The translations under genes and the position numbers were made by a program. A stretch of DNA of 18,242 bases from positions 1 through 18,242 of the forward strand of contig JAIDJZ010000093.1 of NCBI GenBank assembly GCA_029051965.1. Reading direction: 5' to 3'. Shown here piece after piece: positions 8,718-16,553 of this stretch (positions are counted from its first letter, which is position 1; the number at the start of each line of letters is the position of its first letter). The stretch is from Paramuribaculum sp. GTDB lineage: Bacteria > Bacteroidota > Bacteroidia > Bacteroidales > Muribaculaceae. The notes below the pieces were generated by a model. The model worked only from the letters and a program-made list of their open reading frames with translations. It was not told where the DNA came from and made no database searches.

Positions 8718-11408
8718 TTAGCGGGTCCAGGAGATGTTCCAGATCGAAACTCGGTCCTTATTGCCTGTTGAAGTCTGCGAATAGGCGTCGTTGACGATTT
8801 CCATGACGAAATCTCCGCTGACGTTCACGTCCCAGCTGAAATCCATTGCTGTCAGTTTAGTGATCGAGTCAAGTGTCACACTCTTGGTTGCGACAACCGA
8901 GCCGTTCTGCTTGATATTGATCGTAAACTGGCATTTTGTCTCGGCAAATGCGAATCCATATTTGAAAGTCAGCGTCTTGATGCCGCCCGAAATAACCGGC
9001 GACACGAGCGATCCGCACGCGCCTACCTTGCCGTTCAGACACGCTGCGCGGGTATCGGCGCTGCCGATGAACCCGAACGCCGGATTGGCGTCGGAGCCAG
9101 TTGTGCCGCACTGGACAGCGCAGTTCGTCAGCGTCCAGCCATCAGTTGTGGTCACGCTGCCGGTATATGACGTACGCGTTGCCAGCGTGTTCAAGTCGGC
9201 GGAAGTGACGTCAATGCCGGCTCCCGACGGAGGGGTCGGAGTCTCGGTATCGCCGCCGCCCGATGTGCCTTCAAGCTCATAGCTGTCGGTGTCGCGGATA
9301 CCAGGAATTGCAAAATACTTGTTGATGCGTCCATGCAGAAGCACGATCTTTCCGAGATTGTCCGGATTGTCGACCAGATTTAGGCCGGCGCGGACATTGT
9401 TGGCTGTCGGCAGGTTAACCACCACACACTGGGTATAATCCTTGACATCGGCCGATGTCGCGATAAGAATGTTCGTAGCGATGGTTGCCGGAGTAGAGAA
9501 CACACTGTTTGTGGCATCGGCATAGCTCTGAATTGAGCTGTTGACCCAGCCCACGATATAGCCCTTGACCCACTGGTCTGAAACATTGACATTGGTTCCC
9601 ATTGCAATGACCTGCGACGGATTGTAGGGCGATGCCTGTGTTCCCGAGCCTTCGCCGATCCCAGTCGAGGGAGTCGGGGGTGTGGGAACATCCGGAGTTT
9701 CGCTGCCGCTGCCGTCGAGTTTGTATTTGGTCAGGTCGCGCACGCCCGGAATTGCAAAATATTTGCGGATTGTTCCGTAGACCGAAACAACCTTGCCCAG
9801 ATTCGAAGGATTGTCAACGAGGTTTACGGCCGTACGGATTCCATCAGTGTTGGGCAGGTTGACCACGACACACTTCGAATAATCCTTAACGTCAGCCGAC
9901 GACGCTATAAGTACATTCGTGGCCACTGTGGCCGGAGTTGTGAAACGGCAGTTGTTTTCGTCGGCATATGTCTGGCTCGAGTTATCAACCCAGCCGACAA
10001 TGTAGCCTGTCACCCAAACGTTCGGAACATTGGCGTCTGTGCCCATGCCGATCACCTGCGTCGGATTGTAGGGCGTAGCCTCCGAACCGTCGCCTGTCGG
10101 CAGTGTGCCGCCCGGAAGCGGAGTGTCGCCGCCCGGAACTTCTACGCCCTCGATGCGGAACGTGTTGGCCGCGCCATCGTTGCCCGTAAACGCATTCATG
10201 CCGAGGTCCGTTCCCGGTGTGGCAAGAACCCAGATCTGACGCAGATAGTTTTCTGGAACATCGCGCAGGTTGCCGTATTCGCGCAGCGCCGAATTCTGTG
10301 GCAGACGGATCAGCATCGCGTCGTCGAGCGAACGGCTCTCTGCCGTCTGGCCGATGATGAGAGTGTTGTTCAGCTCTGCGTCAGCGCCCCAGATGATGTC
10401 ATCGGCCGATTCAACAGTGGTCACACCTGCGCGGAGCGAACCGACGATAAAGCCCGTATACCAGCCGCTGACTGCCTTGTCGGCGGAGATCATGTCAATA
10501 GCTTCTGCAACGTCATACGGATTTGTCTCCGTTCCCTTCGGAAGTGTCGGATTGCCGAAGTTGAGAAGGTCGTCGGTCGAACGCAGAAGAAGCTGCCACA
10601 CAGTGTTCGAGCCCGACTTGTAGGTCGACAGGATGCCGACTACATCTCCGTGGCCCTCCGGAAGCTTCGTGCTCCAGAAGTTGGCGTATCCGCTTGTGCG
10701 GACAATGATCGAGTTGCCGTTGTCATCCTTGAGCGTACGGTTCGTGTTCTCCTTGTGTGCCGTGCAGAACGAGGCCTCTCCGCCCTCTTCAAAATAGACA
10801 TTGTTGAATCTCACGAGCTGGCTCTGATACTGCTGGAGATTCTCAACCCCGTTGCCCAGATCGCCCAGACCCACGGTCAGTGTGTCGATCTTCTCTGGCT
10901 GAGGAAGCCCGTTGAGCTGGGCATGCTCGCGGAAAAACTCATAAGGCATGAACGTCGCCTGCCAGCCGTAGCTCGCCGAATAGTCGGGAAATCCAAGCTG
11001 TTGCAGGGTGGAGTATTTGCCGATATACATATCAGTCAGGTCAATGACAATCTCCTGGCCGATACGGTAGTTGACATAGAGTGAGTTGGCGTTGATCGAC
11101 ATTGCCAGCGCCCCCGTATTGTCCTGGATCACGAGGCTTTTGTAGATATTGCCCGATGCGTCGGAGCTGATCACACGTCCCGAGATGATGACATGTTCGC
11201 CCGATTCGTTAAGACGGATCGTGTCGATGTAATTGTCTGCGCTGTTCCAATACTTCGACTTCACCTCCGCAATGGTGGTGTTGGCACGGAGCGTTGCTAC
11301 CGGCACATTCAGCCCCGGCTCGTCGAAATCGTCGTTACAGGCCTGAAATCCCAGTGCGGCAGACAACAACGTCAGCAACACGGCTGCTTTTGCTTTTAAT
11401 CTTTTCAT
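8718..11408 (-). CDS. surface lipoprotein with DUF5689 and repeated DUF6359-like OB-fold modules
   Basis: The 896-residue protein has a lipoprotein signal with the lipidated Cys at 24. CNDDFDE follows, an acidic stretch typical of Bacteroidetes surface-export signals. A DUF5689 domain spans about 40-285 and contains an OB-fold-like core (ISGRVISSD ... YKSLVIQDNTGALAMS ... YRIGQEIVIDL). Three DUF6359-like modules follow: a diverged one (291-425) and two close copies (439-566 and 587-713), joined by Pro/Thr/Gly-rich linkers. The C-terminal domain (about 730-896) is a beta-rich, jellyroll-like module with paired cysteines. It is the third gene of the receptor operon, 44 bp after the other DUF5689 gene. 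The role is inferred: binding of extracellular substrate, possibly nucleic acid, for the TonB receptor. The TAA stop is formed by the flank of the adjacent foldback element. Confidence 0.88.
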   Translation of the reverse strand: MKRLKAKAAVLLTLLSAALGFQACNDDFDEPGLNVPVATLRANTTIAEVKSKYWNSADNYIDTIRLNESGEHVIISGRVISSDASGNIYKSLVIQDNTGALAMSINANSLYVNYRIGQEIVIDLTDMYIGKYSTLQQLGFPDYSASYGWQATFMPYEFFREHAQLNGLPQPEKIDTLTVGLGDLGNGVENLQQYQSQLVRFNNVYFEEGGEASFCTAHKENTNRTLKDDNGNSIIVRTSGYANFWSTKLPEGHGDVVGILSTYKSGSNTVWQLLLRSTDDLLNFGNPTLPKGTETNPYDVAEAIDMISADKAVSGWYTGFIVGSLRAGVTTVESADDIIWGADAELNNTLIIGQTAESRSLDDAMLIRLPQNSALREYGNLRDVPENYLRQIWVLATPGTDLGMNAFTGNDGAANTFRIEGVEVPGGDTPLPGGTLPTGDGSEATPYNPTQVIGMGTDANVPNVWVTGYIVGWVDNSSQTYADENNCRFTTPATVATNVLIASSADVKDYSKCVVVNLPNTDGIRTAVNLVDNPSNLGKVVSVYGTIRKYFAIPGVRDLTKYKLDGSGSETPDVPTPPTPSTGIGEGSGTQASPYNPSQVIAMGTNVNVSDQWVKGYIVGWVNSSIQSYADATNSVFSTPATIATNILIATSADVKDYTQCVVVNLPTANNVRAGLNLVDNPDNLGKIVLLHGRINKYFAIPGIRDTDSYELEGTSGGGDTETPTPPSGAGIDVTSADLNTLATRTSYTGSVTTTDGWTLTNCAVQCGTTGSDANPAFGFIGSADTRAACLNGKVGACGSLVSPVISGGIKTLTFKYGFAFAETKCQFTINIKQNGSVVATKSVTLDSITKLTAMDFSWDVNVSGDFVMEIVNDAYSQTSTGNKDRVSIWNISWTR
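9270..9650 (-). repeat. DUF6359-like module, second close copy
   Basis: This encodes residues 587-713 of the 896-residue lipoprotein and is about two-thirds identical by eye to the module at 9711-10094. Shared segments include GYIVGWV, TPAT, SADVKDY, CVVVNLP, NLVDNP, NLGK, KYFAIPG and RD. It probably arose by internal duplication. Confidence 0.85.
9711..10094 (-). repeat. DUF6359-like module, first close copy
   Basis: This encodes residues 439-566 of the 896-residue lipoprotein. It shares the same ordered segments as the downstream copy and follows a Gly/Pro-rich linker. The more divergent module at residues 291-425 shares the opening NPYDVAEAI/GFIVG pattern only. Confidence 0.85.
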
Positions 11409-11452
11409 TTTTATATTTTGGGAAAATGATTTACTTATTGGGAATCAGTTCG

Positions 11453-13315
11453 TTAATTCGCTTTGCGATAGATGGTCGGCGCCGTATATTCCGGATATGC
11501 CACTATATCGCTCGGTGCGATGTTCGTGTACGTTCCCGAACGGACCAGATGGCAGTTGGTCAGTGCGTTGACAATCGTTGCCGTTCCGTCGGCCGCGAAA
11601 TCGATTGTCCAGACCGCTCCCTGGCCAGGATTGGTCGTGAACAGCTGGAACGTCGACAGATGGCTTTCATCCATCGCCAGATAGCGGCCATATGCGTCGA
11701 CAAACGTATAGCCTCCGTCAACAGCTGTGATCGTGACCCCATTGGTAAGAGCCGTGGTAAACGAATTGTTGCTGATCGTTACGGCGCTCATGCCCAGACG
11801 TCCGTAGCTGAGATTTTCAGCTATCGCTGTGCCGACCTGCGAGTCCACAACGAAAACATACTGGTCGCCCGACACAATCGAGTTCGTCAGTGTGAATGTG
11901 CCGCTGTCTGTCGGGGTCGAGGGAGTCTCATCGACTTTCTTGCCTGCGGTGACATTGTCAATTCGGTATGTCGTAAAGTTTGTGCCGGCTGCGCCTTTGT
12001 AACGGAATCCGATATACACGATTCCTGAGAATCCTTCGAGCGAGATATTGCCCGACTTGCTCCAGTCTGTCCATGAACCCGTCGGCTGCGGAATATTGGC
12101 ATTGACTGCCGTCAGTGTGGCTGTTGCCGGATCGTCCGATGAAAGAACAAACACCTCCAGACGTCCTTCGCCAGTGTAGCCGACCATTGTCTCAAACGCG
12201 AACGTCTTCTCGGTCATCTTGTCAACATCCAGACCCGGAGTGATCAGCCACGAAATGATTCCGTCAACGCCCGCGGTCTTGTTATATCCCGTGCACGCCG
12301 CGAAAGTGTTGCCGCTGTAGGTCTGGGTGAACCAGGTGGCGTTGCCCGACTCATTGACCGTCTTCCAGTTGCCGAGATCGTTGATCGAAGTGCATCCCTC
12401 GAAGGTCTCGTCGAGTGTGCTGACAACCGACTCGCCGCCGCCGGGAGCATAGCTCTCGCCACCGAAGTCAATGCAGCCGTCAGGGCCGATGAACACAAGC
12501 TGCCACGAAGTGCGGTACCACTGCAGAATAGCGATAACGTCGCCGTGACCGCCGGGAAGCGTCTGGTCGCAGAAATCCGAATAGCCGCTGTTGCGGACAA
12601 GCAGACGGTTGCCGTCCTTGTCGATCAGATAGCGGTCCGAGCCCGACGTACCTGCGTCGGCCCAGCGTTCCTTGCCTCCGCCGATGAACGAGACATCATT
12701 GATTCTGACGCGCTGGCTCTGATAGAGCATCACATCCTGTGTGTTTGTCTGCATCGCGTTGATTTCCGAAATCGTCAGCTCGTGATCCTTGATCAGCGAC
12801 GGCGCCGGCAGTCCGTTGAGCTGCGTATGGGCAAGAAATTCCGCTTCCGTCATTTTCGAGGTTGTCGGTGCGTTGTTGTAGGTTCCCGCCGTACCGATCT
12901 GGAAAAGACCTGCATATTTGCCGGCATAGAGATCCGTCACGTCGATAAAGACTTCCTCGCCGATCTTGTACCGTTCATAAAGACTTTTCGTCGCCGTCGA
13001 GATTGTGATCGCGCCCGTCTCATCCTGGATCTGGATCGACTGATAGATATTGCCTGTCTGGTCGTTGCCGATCACACGGCCACCGAGAATGACATGCTCG
13101 CCCGATTCGGTAAGACCCACCTGTGTGCAGTAGTTCTCCTGATCCGACCAATACTGTGACTTGAAGTCGGCGATTGTGGTGTTGGCTTTCCAGTCCGATG
13201 AGGGAATGGACAGAGGAGGCATCTCGAGGTCCTCGTTGCAACCTGTCAGCGTCGCTCCCGTAAAGCCGAGCACAACAGCCGCCAACAATGATTTGATATA
13301 TTTCATTTTCAACAT
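11453..13315 (-). CDS. DUF5689 surface lipoprotein with choice-of-anchor-J-like domain
   Basis: The 620-residue protein has a lipoprotein signal ending LTGC with Cys at 26, followed by NEDLE, again an acidic surface-export-type stretch. Residues about 40-285 form a DUF5689 domain clearly related to that of the downstream lipoprotein (shared ANTTIA, SGEHVI, NIYQS, IQDETGAI, LNGLP and GHGDV). Residues about 297-458 resemble a choice-of-anchor-J jellyroll (LDETFEG ... ISWLITPGLDVD ... YIGFRYKG ... YRIDNV). A C-terminal beta domain (471-620) follows a Pro/Thr linker. It is the second gene of the receptor operon. The start could instead be ATG 13306 (MKYIKS), which gives a tidier signal peptide. 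Role in substrate binding next to the receptor is inferred. Confidence 0.88.
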   Translation of the reverse strand: MLKMKYIKSLLAAVVLGFTGATLTGCNEDLEMPPLSIPSSDWKANTTIADFKSQYWSDQENYCTQVGLTESGEHVILGGRVIGNDQTGNIYQSIQIQDETGAITISTATKSLYERYKIGEEVFIDVTDLYAGKYAGLFQIGTAGTYNNAPTTSKMTEAEFLAHTQLNGLPAPSLIKDHELTISEINAMQTNTQDVMLYQSQRVRINDVSFIGGGKERWADAGTSGSDRYLIDKDGNRLLVRNSGYSDFCDQTLPGGHGDVIAILQWYRTSWQLVFIGPDGCIDFGGESYAPGGGESVVSTLDETFEGCTSINDLGNWKTVNESGNATWFTQTYSGNTFAACTGYNKTAGVDGIISWLITPGLDVDKMTEKTFAFETMVGYTGEGRLEVFVLSSDDPATATLTAVNANIPQPTGSWTDWSKSGNISLEGFSGIVYIGFRYKGAAGTNFTTYRIDNVTAGKKVDETPSTPTDSGTFTLTNSIVSGDQYVFVVDSQVGTAIAENLSYGRLGMSAVTISNNSFTTALTNGVTITAVDGGYTFVDAYGRYLAMDESHLSTFQLFTTNPGQGAVWTIDFAADGTATIVNALTNCHLVRSGTYTNIAPSDIVAYPEYTAPTIYRKAN

Positions 13316-13349
13316 TTTGCTTTGGTTGTTCTTGGAATATGATGAATTA

Positions 13350-13426
13350 GAGAGTGTTTGGAATTAAATCAAATTAAGACTGAGGAAATGTATTACTGTT
13401 AACGCGGTTTAAATTCAAACACTCTC
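13350..13426. mobile_element. 77-bp inverted-repeat element related to the 184-bp element
   Basis: GAGAGTGTTTG (13350-13360) and its exact complement (13416-13426) are perfect 11-bp ends, with similarity continuing inward through an AATTAAA/AATTTAAA stretch. TTA flanks both sides (13347-13349 and 13427-13429). The right end, read inward as GAGAGTGTTTGAATTTA, matches 14 of 17 bases of the larger element's terminus. The right TTA is the TAA stop codon of the TonB-receptor gene. It occupies most of the receptor-to-lipoprotein spacer and has no coding capacity. Confidence 0.7.
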
Positions 13427-16180
13427 TTAGAAACGCAGTCCGACATTCAGGAACATCTTGATGCCCTGGGCATACGAATAGCGGTTCGGATATTTCAGAC
13501 GGTTGAAATCAGTGTAGTCGAAACGTCCCTGCTGATAGCCGTAGGTCATGATGTCCTTCTTGTTGAGGATATTGTCGACGCTCAGGTTGAGGTTGAGCGA
13601 GATCTTGCGGGTCAGATAGATCAGCTTGCCCACCGATGCGTTGAGCGTGTAGGCGTTGTTGAGTTTCTCCTCGCCGGTGATCTCGGCAACCGCCTGTGCC
13701 AGACTTGCTGCGTCTGGATAGGCTGTCCACAGATTGTCGAGTGCTTCGTGGCGCACTGGCGACATGTTGACATACGCATTGCCCATCCACGAGAAGTTGA
13801 TGTTGAAAAACCACATCTTCGGTGCCTGCCAGTCAATGCCGACATTGAACGCCGTCTGCGGTGTGCCGCCGATGTGATAGTTCTTCAGATAGACAACAGA
13901 TGTGGTGTCGGGCGACATGCCGTTCTCATAAGAGCGCACACCGGTCGGATTGTTCTTGTAGCGGTAGCTTGCGATAGTTCCTGCAAACGTGGCTGTCACC
14001 GAGGGTGTGATCTTGAACGCTGCCCCGAGTTCGATGCCCTTGTAGTGCTGTTTGACTCCCTTCAGAACATAGTTCATGAACGTCGAATACTGGTCGTCAT
14101 AGTAGGCGAAACGCTCCGTCATGTCGTTCATCGTGGTCCAGAATGCCGAAATAGTTCCGCGGAAGCGGCGGTAGTTCCAGCCATATGAGAGATCGGCCGA
14201 GAAGATACGCGTCGAGCTCAGACCGTCGACCGCTGTGTCCTTGATGCGGGGCGAGATATAGGCATTGTCAAAAAATGGTGCCTGCGTCTCGTAGGTCGCG
14301 CGGAGGGTCAGGGCGTTACGTCCGTTGATTTTGTAGACTGCGCCGGCTTTCACTGCGCCGTTGTCGAATCGGTGCATCTCTCCTTTGCCGAGTGAGTTGA
14401 GCGGTGCGCGGCCGTTGCGCATCTTGCCGTCGCGCTGGAACTGCGTGTAGCTCATCTCAAGCCCGTAGTTGAAATCCCAGTGCGGAAGGGTGATCGTGTT
14501 CTGAAGCCACGCCTTGGCCTGGATTGCAGCGATAAAGTAGTTGTAGCCGAACAGTCCTCCTTCGCCTACCTTGCGGTTCGGATCGTCGAGGTTGTTCTGC
14601 AGTATCGAGGGATTGTCGGGGAAATCGCGTTCCGAGAACTGGTCGATGTCGAGCCAGAATTCACCGCCAAGCAGGTCGCGGATCGTCTTGTAATAGTGGG
14701 CGCGGGTATAGTTGAAGCTGACTCCCGCCTGAAGATTCATCGACTGGTTGAGGCGATGGTTCAGCACCGAGCTGAAGATATAGTTGAGCTGGTCCGAATG
14801 GCGGTTCTCGAGAATATAGGTCGAACCCTTCTGCGGACCGTTCGGATTGGCCGCATTGTTAAGGTTGTTGAGGTAGTTGGCCTGATAGAGTGCGTCCCAG
14901 TTGATCTGACGGAAGCTCTCGTCGTTGCGCCAGAGATCCGTGTAAAGATTGTATGCCTCCGGATCGTCGATGTAATATGACGGCAGGTAACGGTAATAGT
15001 CCGGACGCGGGTCGCGCGCGTTGTACCAGTTAAGAGCCGAAGTCGAATACTGAACGACGCGGAACGATGCGCCTGTCGTCAGTTTAGTCCCCTCTTTCGG
15101 TTTCCAGACCCAGTTCAGGACAAACGTCGGGTCAAACGTCTCGACAATCTTCGAGTTGCGCTTTTTGCCGTTCTGCCAGCCCCAGTTGGGGTTGTAGAGA
15201 TTGTTGTCGGCAAGCTGATACGCCTCGAGATAGGTCGGAGTCGAGCCGGTGCGCTGTGTCGGAGCGCCGAAGGCCGTAAGCGACAGTGAATGCTTCTGGC
15301 CGAACTGCTTCTCGAGCGACAGGAAATAGCCCCCCGACTTGTAGAACGATCCCGGAACAACACCCTCGTTGGCCCAGCGAACGATTCCTCCGACAGTCAG
15401 TCCCCATCCGGTCGGGCTGATGCCCGTCGAATAAAGCGCCATCGCGCGAAGCATATAGTTGGCGTTGGTGTAGCCGACCGAACCGTAGAAGCCCGGAGCG
15501 AAATCGCTGCTCATGGTGTTGATGTTCGACGAGCCGCCGATGTTGCCGAAGCCGTATTGCGCCGGAGCCATATCCAGAGCGTTCGTGCGGTTGCGGAACA
15601 TTCGGTTCATGCCTCCGAGCGACGAATAATTGAATCTGCCGCGCGCAAGGTCGTTCATCGGAACTCCGTTGATATACGTCGTGTTGAAATAGTTGTCATA
15701 GCCTCGGTTGCGGAAACGCATGATCGAGAAGTTGTAATTCGTGACAGAGTTGTAGATATTGTCCGACGCTCCGTTAAGAACTGCGACTGACTGTGCGACT
15801 CCCTCCTCGTCCTCCAGGATCGATTCGTCAAACAGTAGTTCCTGTTTGATCTCATCGAAATCTTTCTTGCTGTCATTCGACGTCGCGAGCTGGAGGGTGC
15901 CCAGATCGGTGCTTGCGCCCAGAGTGACAGGTTGGGTGAAGTCAGTGTAGCCGAAGGCTGCCACTGAAATAATGTCGCTTCCCGGTTTGGCCGTGGTGAA
16001 CACAAACTCCCCGGCGGGGCCGGTAACGACAGTTGCACCTTGATTGTTGATCATGACAATGGCGCCCTCGACCGGCTTCCCGGTCGTTGCGTCAACCACC
16101 ACCCCTTTGACCGTGCCCGTCTGGGCAAGCAGGGGAAGCACTGCTGTCAGCAACAATAGCATGAACAGTTTGAATCTCAT
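13427..16180 (-). CDS. TonB-dependent outer membrane receptor with carboxypeptidase-regulatory-like domain
   Basis: The 917-residue protein has a signal peptide (about 1-20, cleaved near LLAQ/TGT), then a carboxypeptidase-regulatory-like beta sandwich (22-97, with GVVVDATTGKPVEGAIV) typical of Bacteroidetes receptors. A linker rich in acidic residues (105-128) precedes the plug (about 130-240, with NYNFSIMRFRNRGYDNYFNT and GFGNIGGSSNINT). The remainder is a beta-barrel rich in aromatic residues and ends in the aromatic terminus NVGLRF, as outer-membrane insertion signals do. It imports substrates using TonB-ExbBD energy. No SusD-like gene is adjacent; two DUF5689 lipoproteins follow instead, so this is not a standard SusCD glycan locus. 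The substrate is unknown; the divergent nuclease suggests nucleic-acid fragments. Confidence 0.93.
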   Translation of the reverse strand: MRFKLFMLLLLTAVLPLLAQTGTVKGVVVDATTGKPVEGAIVMINNQGATVVTGPAGEFVFTTAKPGSDIISVAAFGYTDFTQPVTLGASTDLGTLQLATSNDSKKDFDEIKQELLFDESILEDEEGVAQSVAVLNGASDNIYNSVTNYNFSIMRFRNRGYDNYFNTTYINGVPMNDLARGRFNYSSLGGMNRMFRNRTNALDMAPAQYGFGNIGGSSNINTMSSDFAPGFYGSVGYTNANYMLRAMALYSTGISPTGWGLTVGGIVRWANEGVVPGSFYKSGGYFLSLEKQFGQKHSLSLTAFGAPTQRTGSTPTYLEAYQLADNNLYNPNWGWQNGKKRNSKIVETFDPTFVLNWVWKPKEGTKLTTGASFRVVQYSTSALNWYNARDPRPDYYRYLPSYYIDDPEAYNLYTDLWRNDESFRQINWDALYQANYLNNLNNAANPNGPQKGSTYILENRHSDQLNYIFSSVLNHRLNQSMNLQAGVSFNYTRAHYYKTIRDLLGGEFWLDIDQFSERDFPDNPSILQNNLDDPNRKVGEGGLFGYNYFIAAIQAKAWLQNTITLPHWDFNYGLEMSYTQFQRDGKMRNGRAPLNSLGKGEMHRFDNGAVKAGAVYKINGRNALTLRATYETQAPFFDNAYISPRIKDTAVDGLSSTRIFSADLSYGWNYRRFRGTISAFWTTMNDMTERFAYYDDQYSTFMNYVLKGVKQHYKGIELGAAFKITPSVTATFAGTIASYRYKNNPTGVRSYENGMSPDTTSVVYLKNYHIGGTPQTAFNVGIDWQAPKMWFFNINFSWMGNAYVNMSPVRHEALDNLWTAYPDAASLAQAVAEITGEEKLNNAYTLNASVGKLIYLTRKISLNLNLSVDNILNKKDIMTYGYQQGRFDYTDFNRLKYPNRYSYAQGIKMFLNVGLRF

Positions 16181-16229
16181 ACGATAATAGTTGGTTAGTT
16201 ATGAATGATTTAATATGGATTGTCTCTGA

Positions 16230-16306
16230 AATGGTCCGACCGGGGGAAGTCTGTGACTCCCTCGGCATTGCGTATTCGCGTACAATAGTCCGACCCGTCT
16301 GAGACT
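16230..16306 (-). repeat. two imperfect direct repeats in the receptor leader
   Basis: On the plus strand the copies read AATGGTCCGACC..GTCTGTGACT (16230-16257) and AATAGTCCGACC..GTCTGAGACT (16284-16306). They differ at two positions plus a 5-6 nt insertion in the first, and begin 54 bp apart. They lie downstream of the receptor's promoter candidate and would be in the transcribed leader. They could bind a regulator or fold as RNA; no known riboswitch is recognised. Confidence 0.6.
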
Positions 16307-16350
16307 GCGTTGAGTTGTCGGGCCTCCCGGCCTAATGCACTGAACTTTTT

Positions 16351-16373
16351 CGCAAAAATATTGATTTTTTGCG
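16351..16373. promoter_or_regulatory. -7 box for the receptor operon within an inverted repeat
   Basis: The minus strand reads TATTTTTG at 16360-16353, a full match to TAnnTTTG, about 170 bp upstream of the receptor start. The same bases fall in an inverted repeat, CGCAAAAA (16351-16358) and TTTTTGCG (16366-16373), around 7 bp. An operator overlapping the promoter is possible. No -33 TTG is evident at normal spacing. Confidence 0.45.
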
Positions 16374-16499
16374 GACTTTCCGCGCCTTTCTCTAAAAATT
16401 ACGTAAAAAATCCTACGAAAAAGATAATCCACGACCCGGCACCATCCGGAAATATTTTCCACCGCGGCCGCCGTTTGCCCGTTTTGACACCACGGACGC

Positions 16500-16529
16500 T
16501 TGCAACATCGCGGATTTTGCGTAACTTTA
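16500..16529 (+). promoter_or_regulatory. promoter candidate of the EEP nuclease gene
   Basis: TTG at 16500-16502 is followed after 19 bp by TAACTTTA (16522-16529), one base from the Bacteroidetes -7 consensus TAnnTTTG. Transcription would start near 16535, leaving a leader of about 20 nt before the ATG at 16554. Spacing and position both fit. Confidence 0.6.
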
Positions 16530-16553
16530 CGCCAAATTTCCATCTTTTCAAAC

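Noticed and set aside
11294..12028. 244-codon open frame on plus across two lipoprotein genes
   Set aside because: It spans the junction of two minus-strand genes with clear lipoprotein signals and domains. Its product is Arg/Cys-rich and unlike a folded protein.
8718..16180. Standard SusC/SusD polysaccharide-utilisation locus
   Set aside because: The receptor is of the right general type, but there is no SusD-like gene and no glycoside hydrolase, lyase or sugar sensor. The lipoproteins are DUF5689 proteins.
16181..16350. Known riboswitch in the receptor leader
   Set aside because: The long leader suggested a cobalamin or other riboswitch, but none of the conserved cores I know (such as the cobalamin or TPP boxes) can be found.
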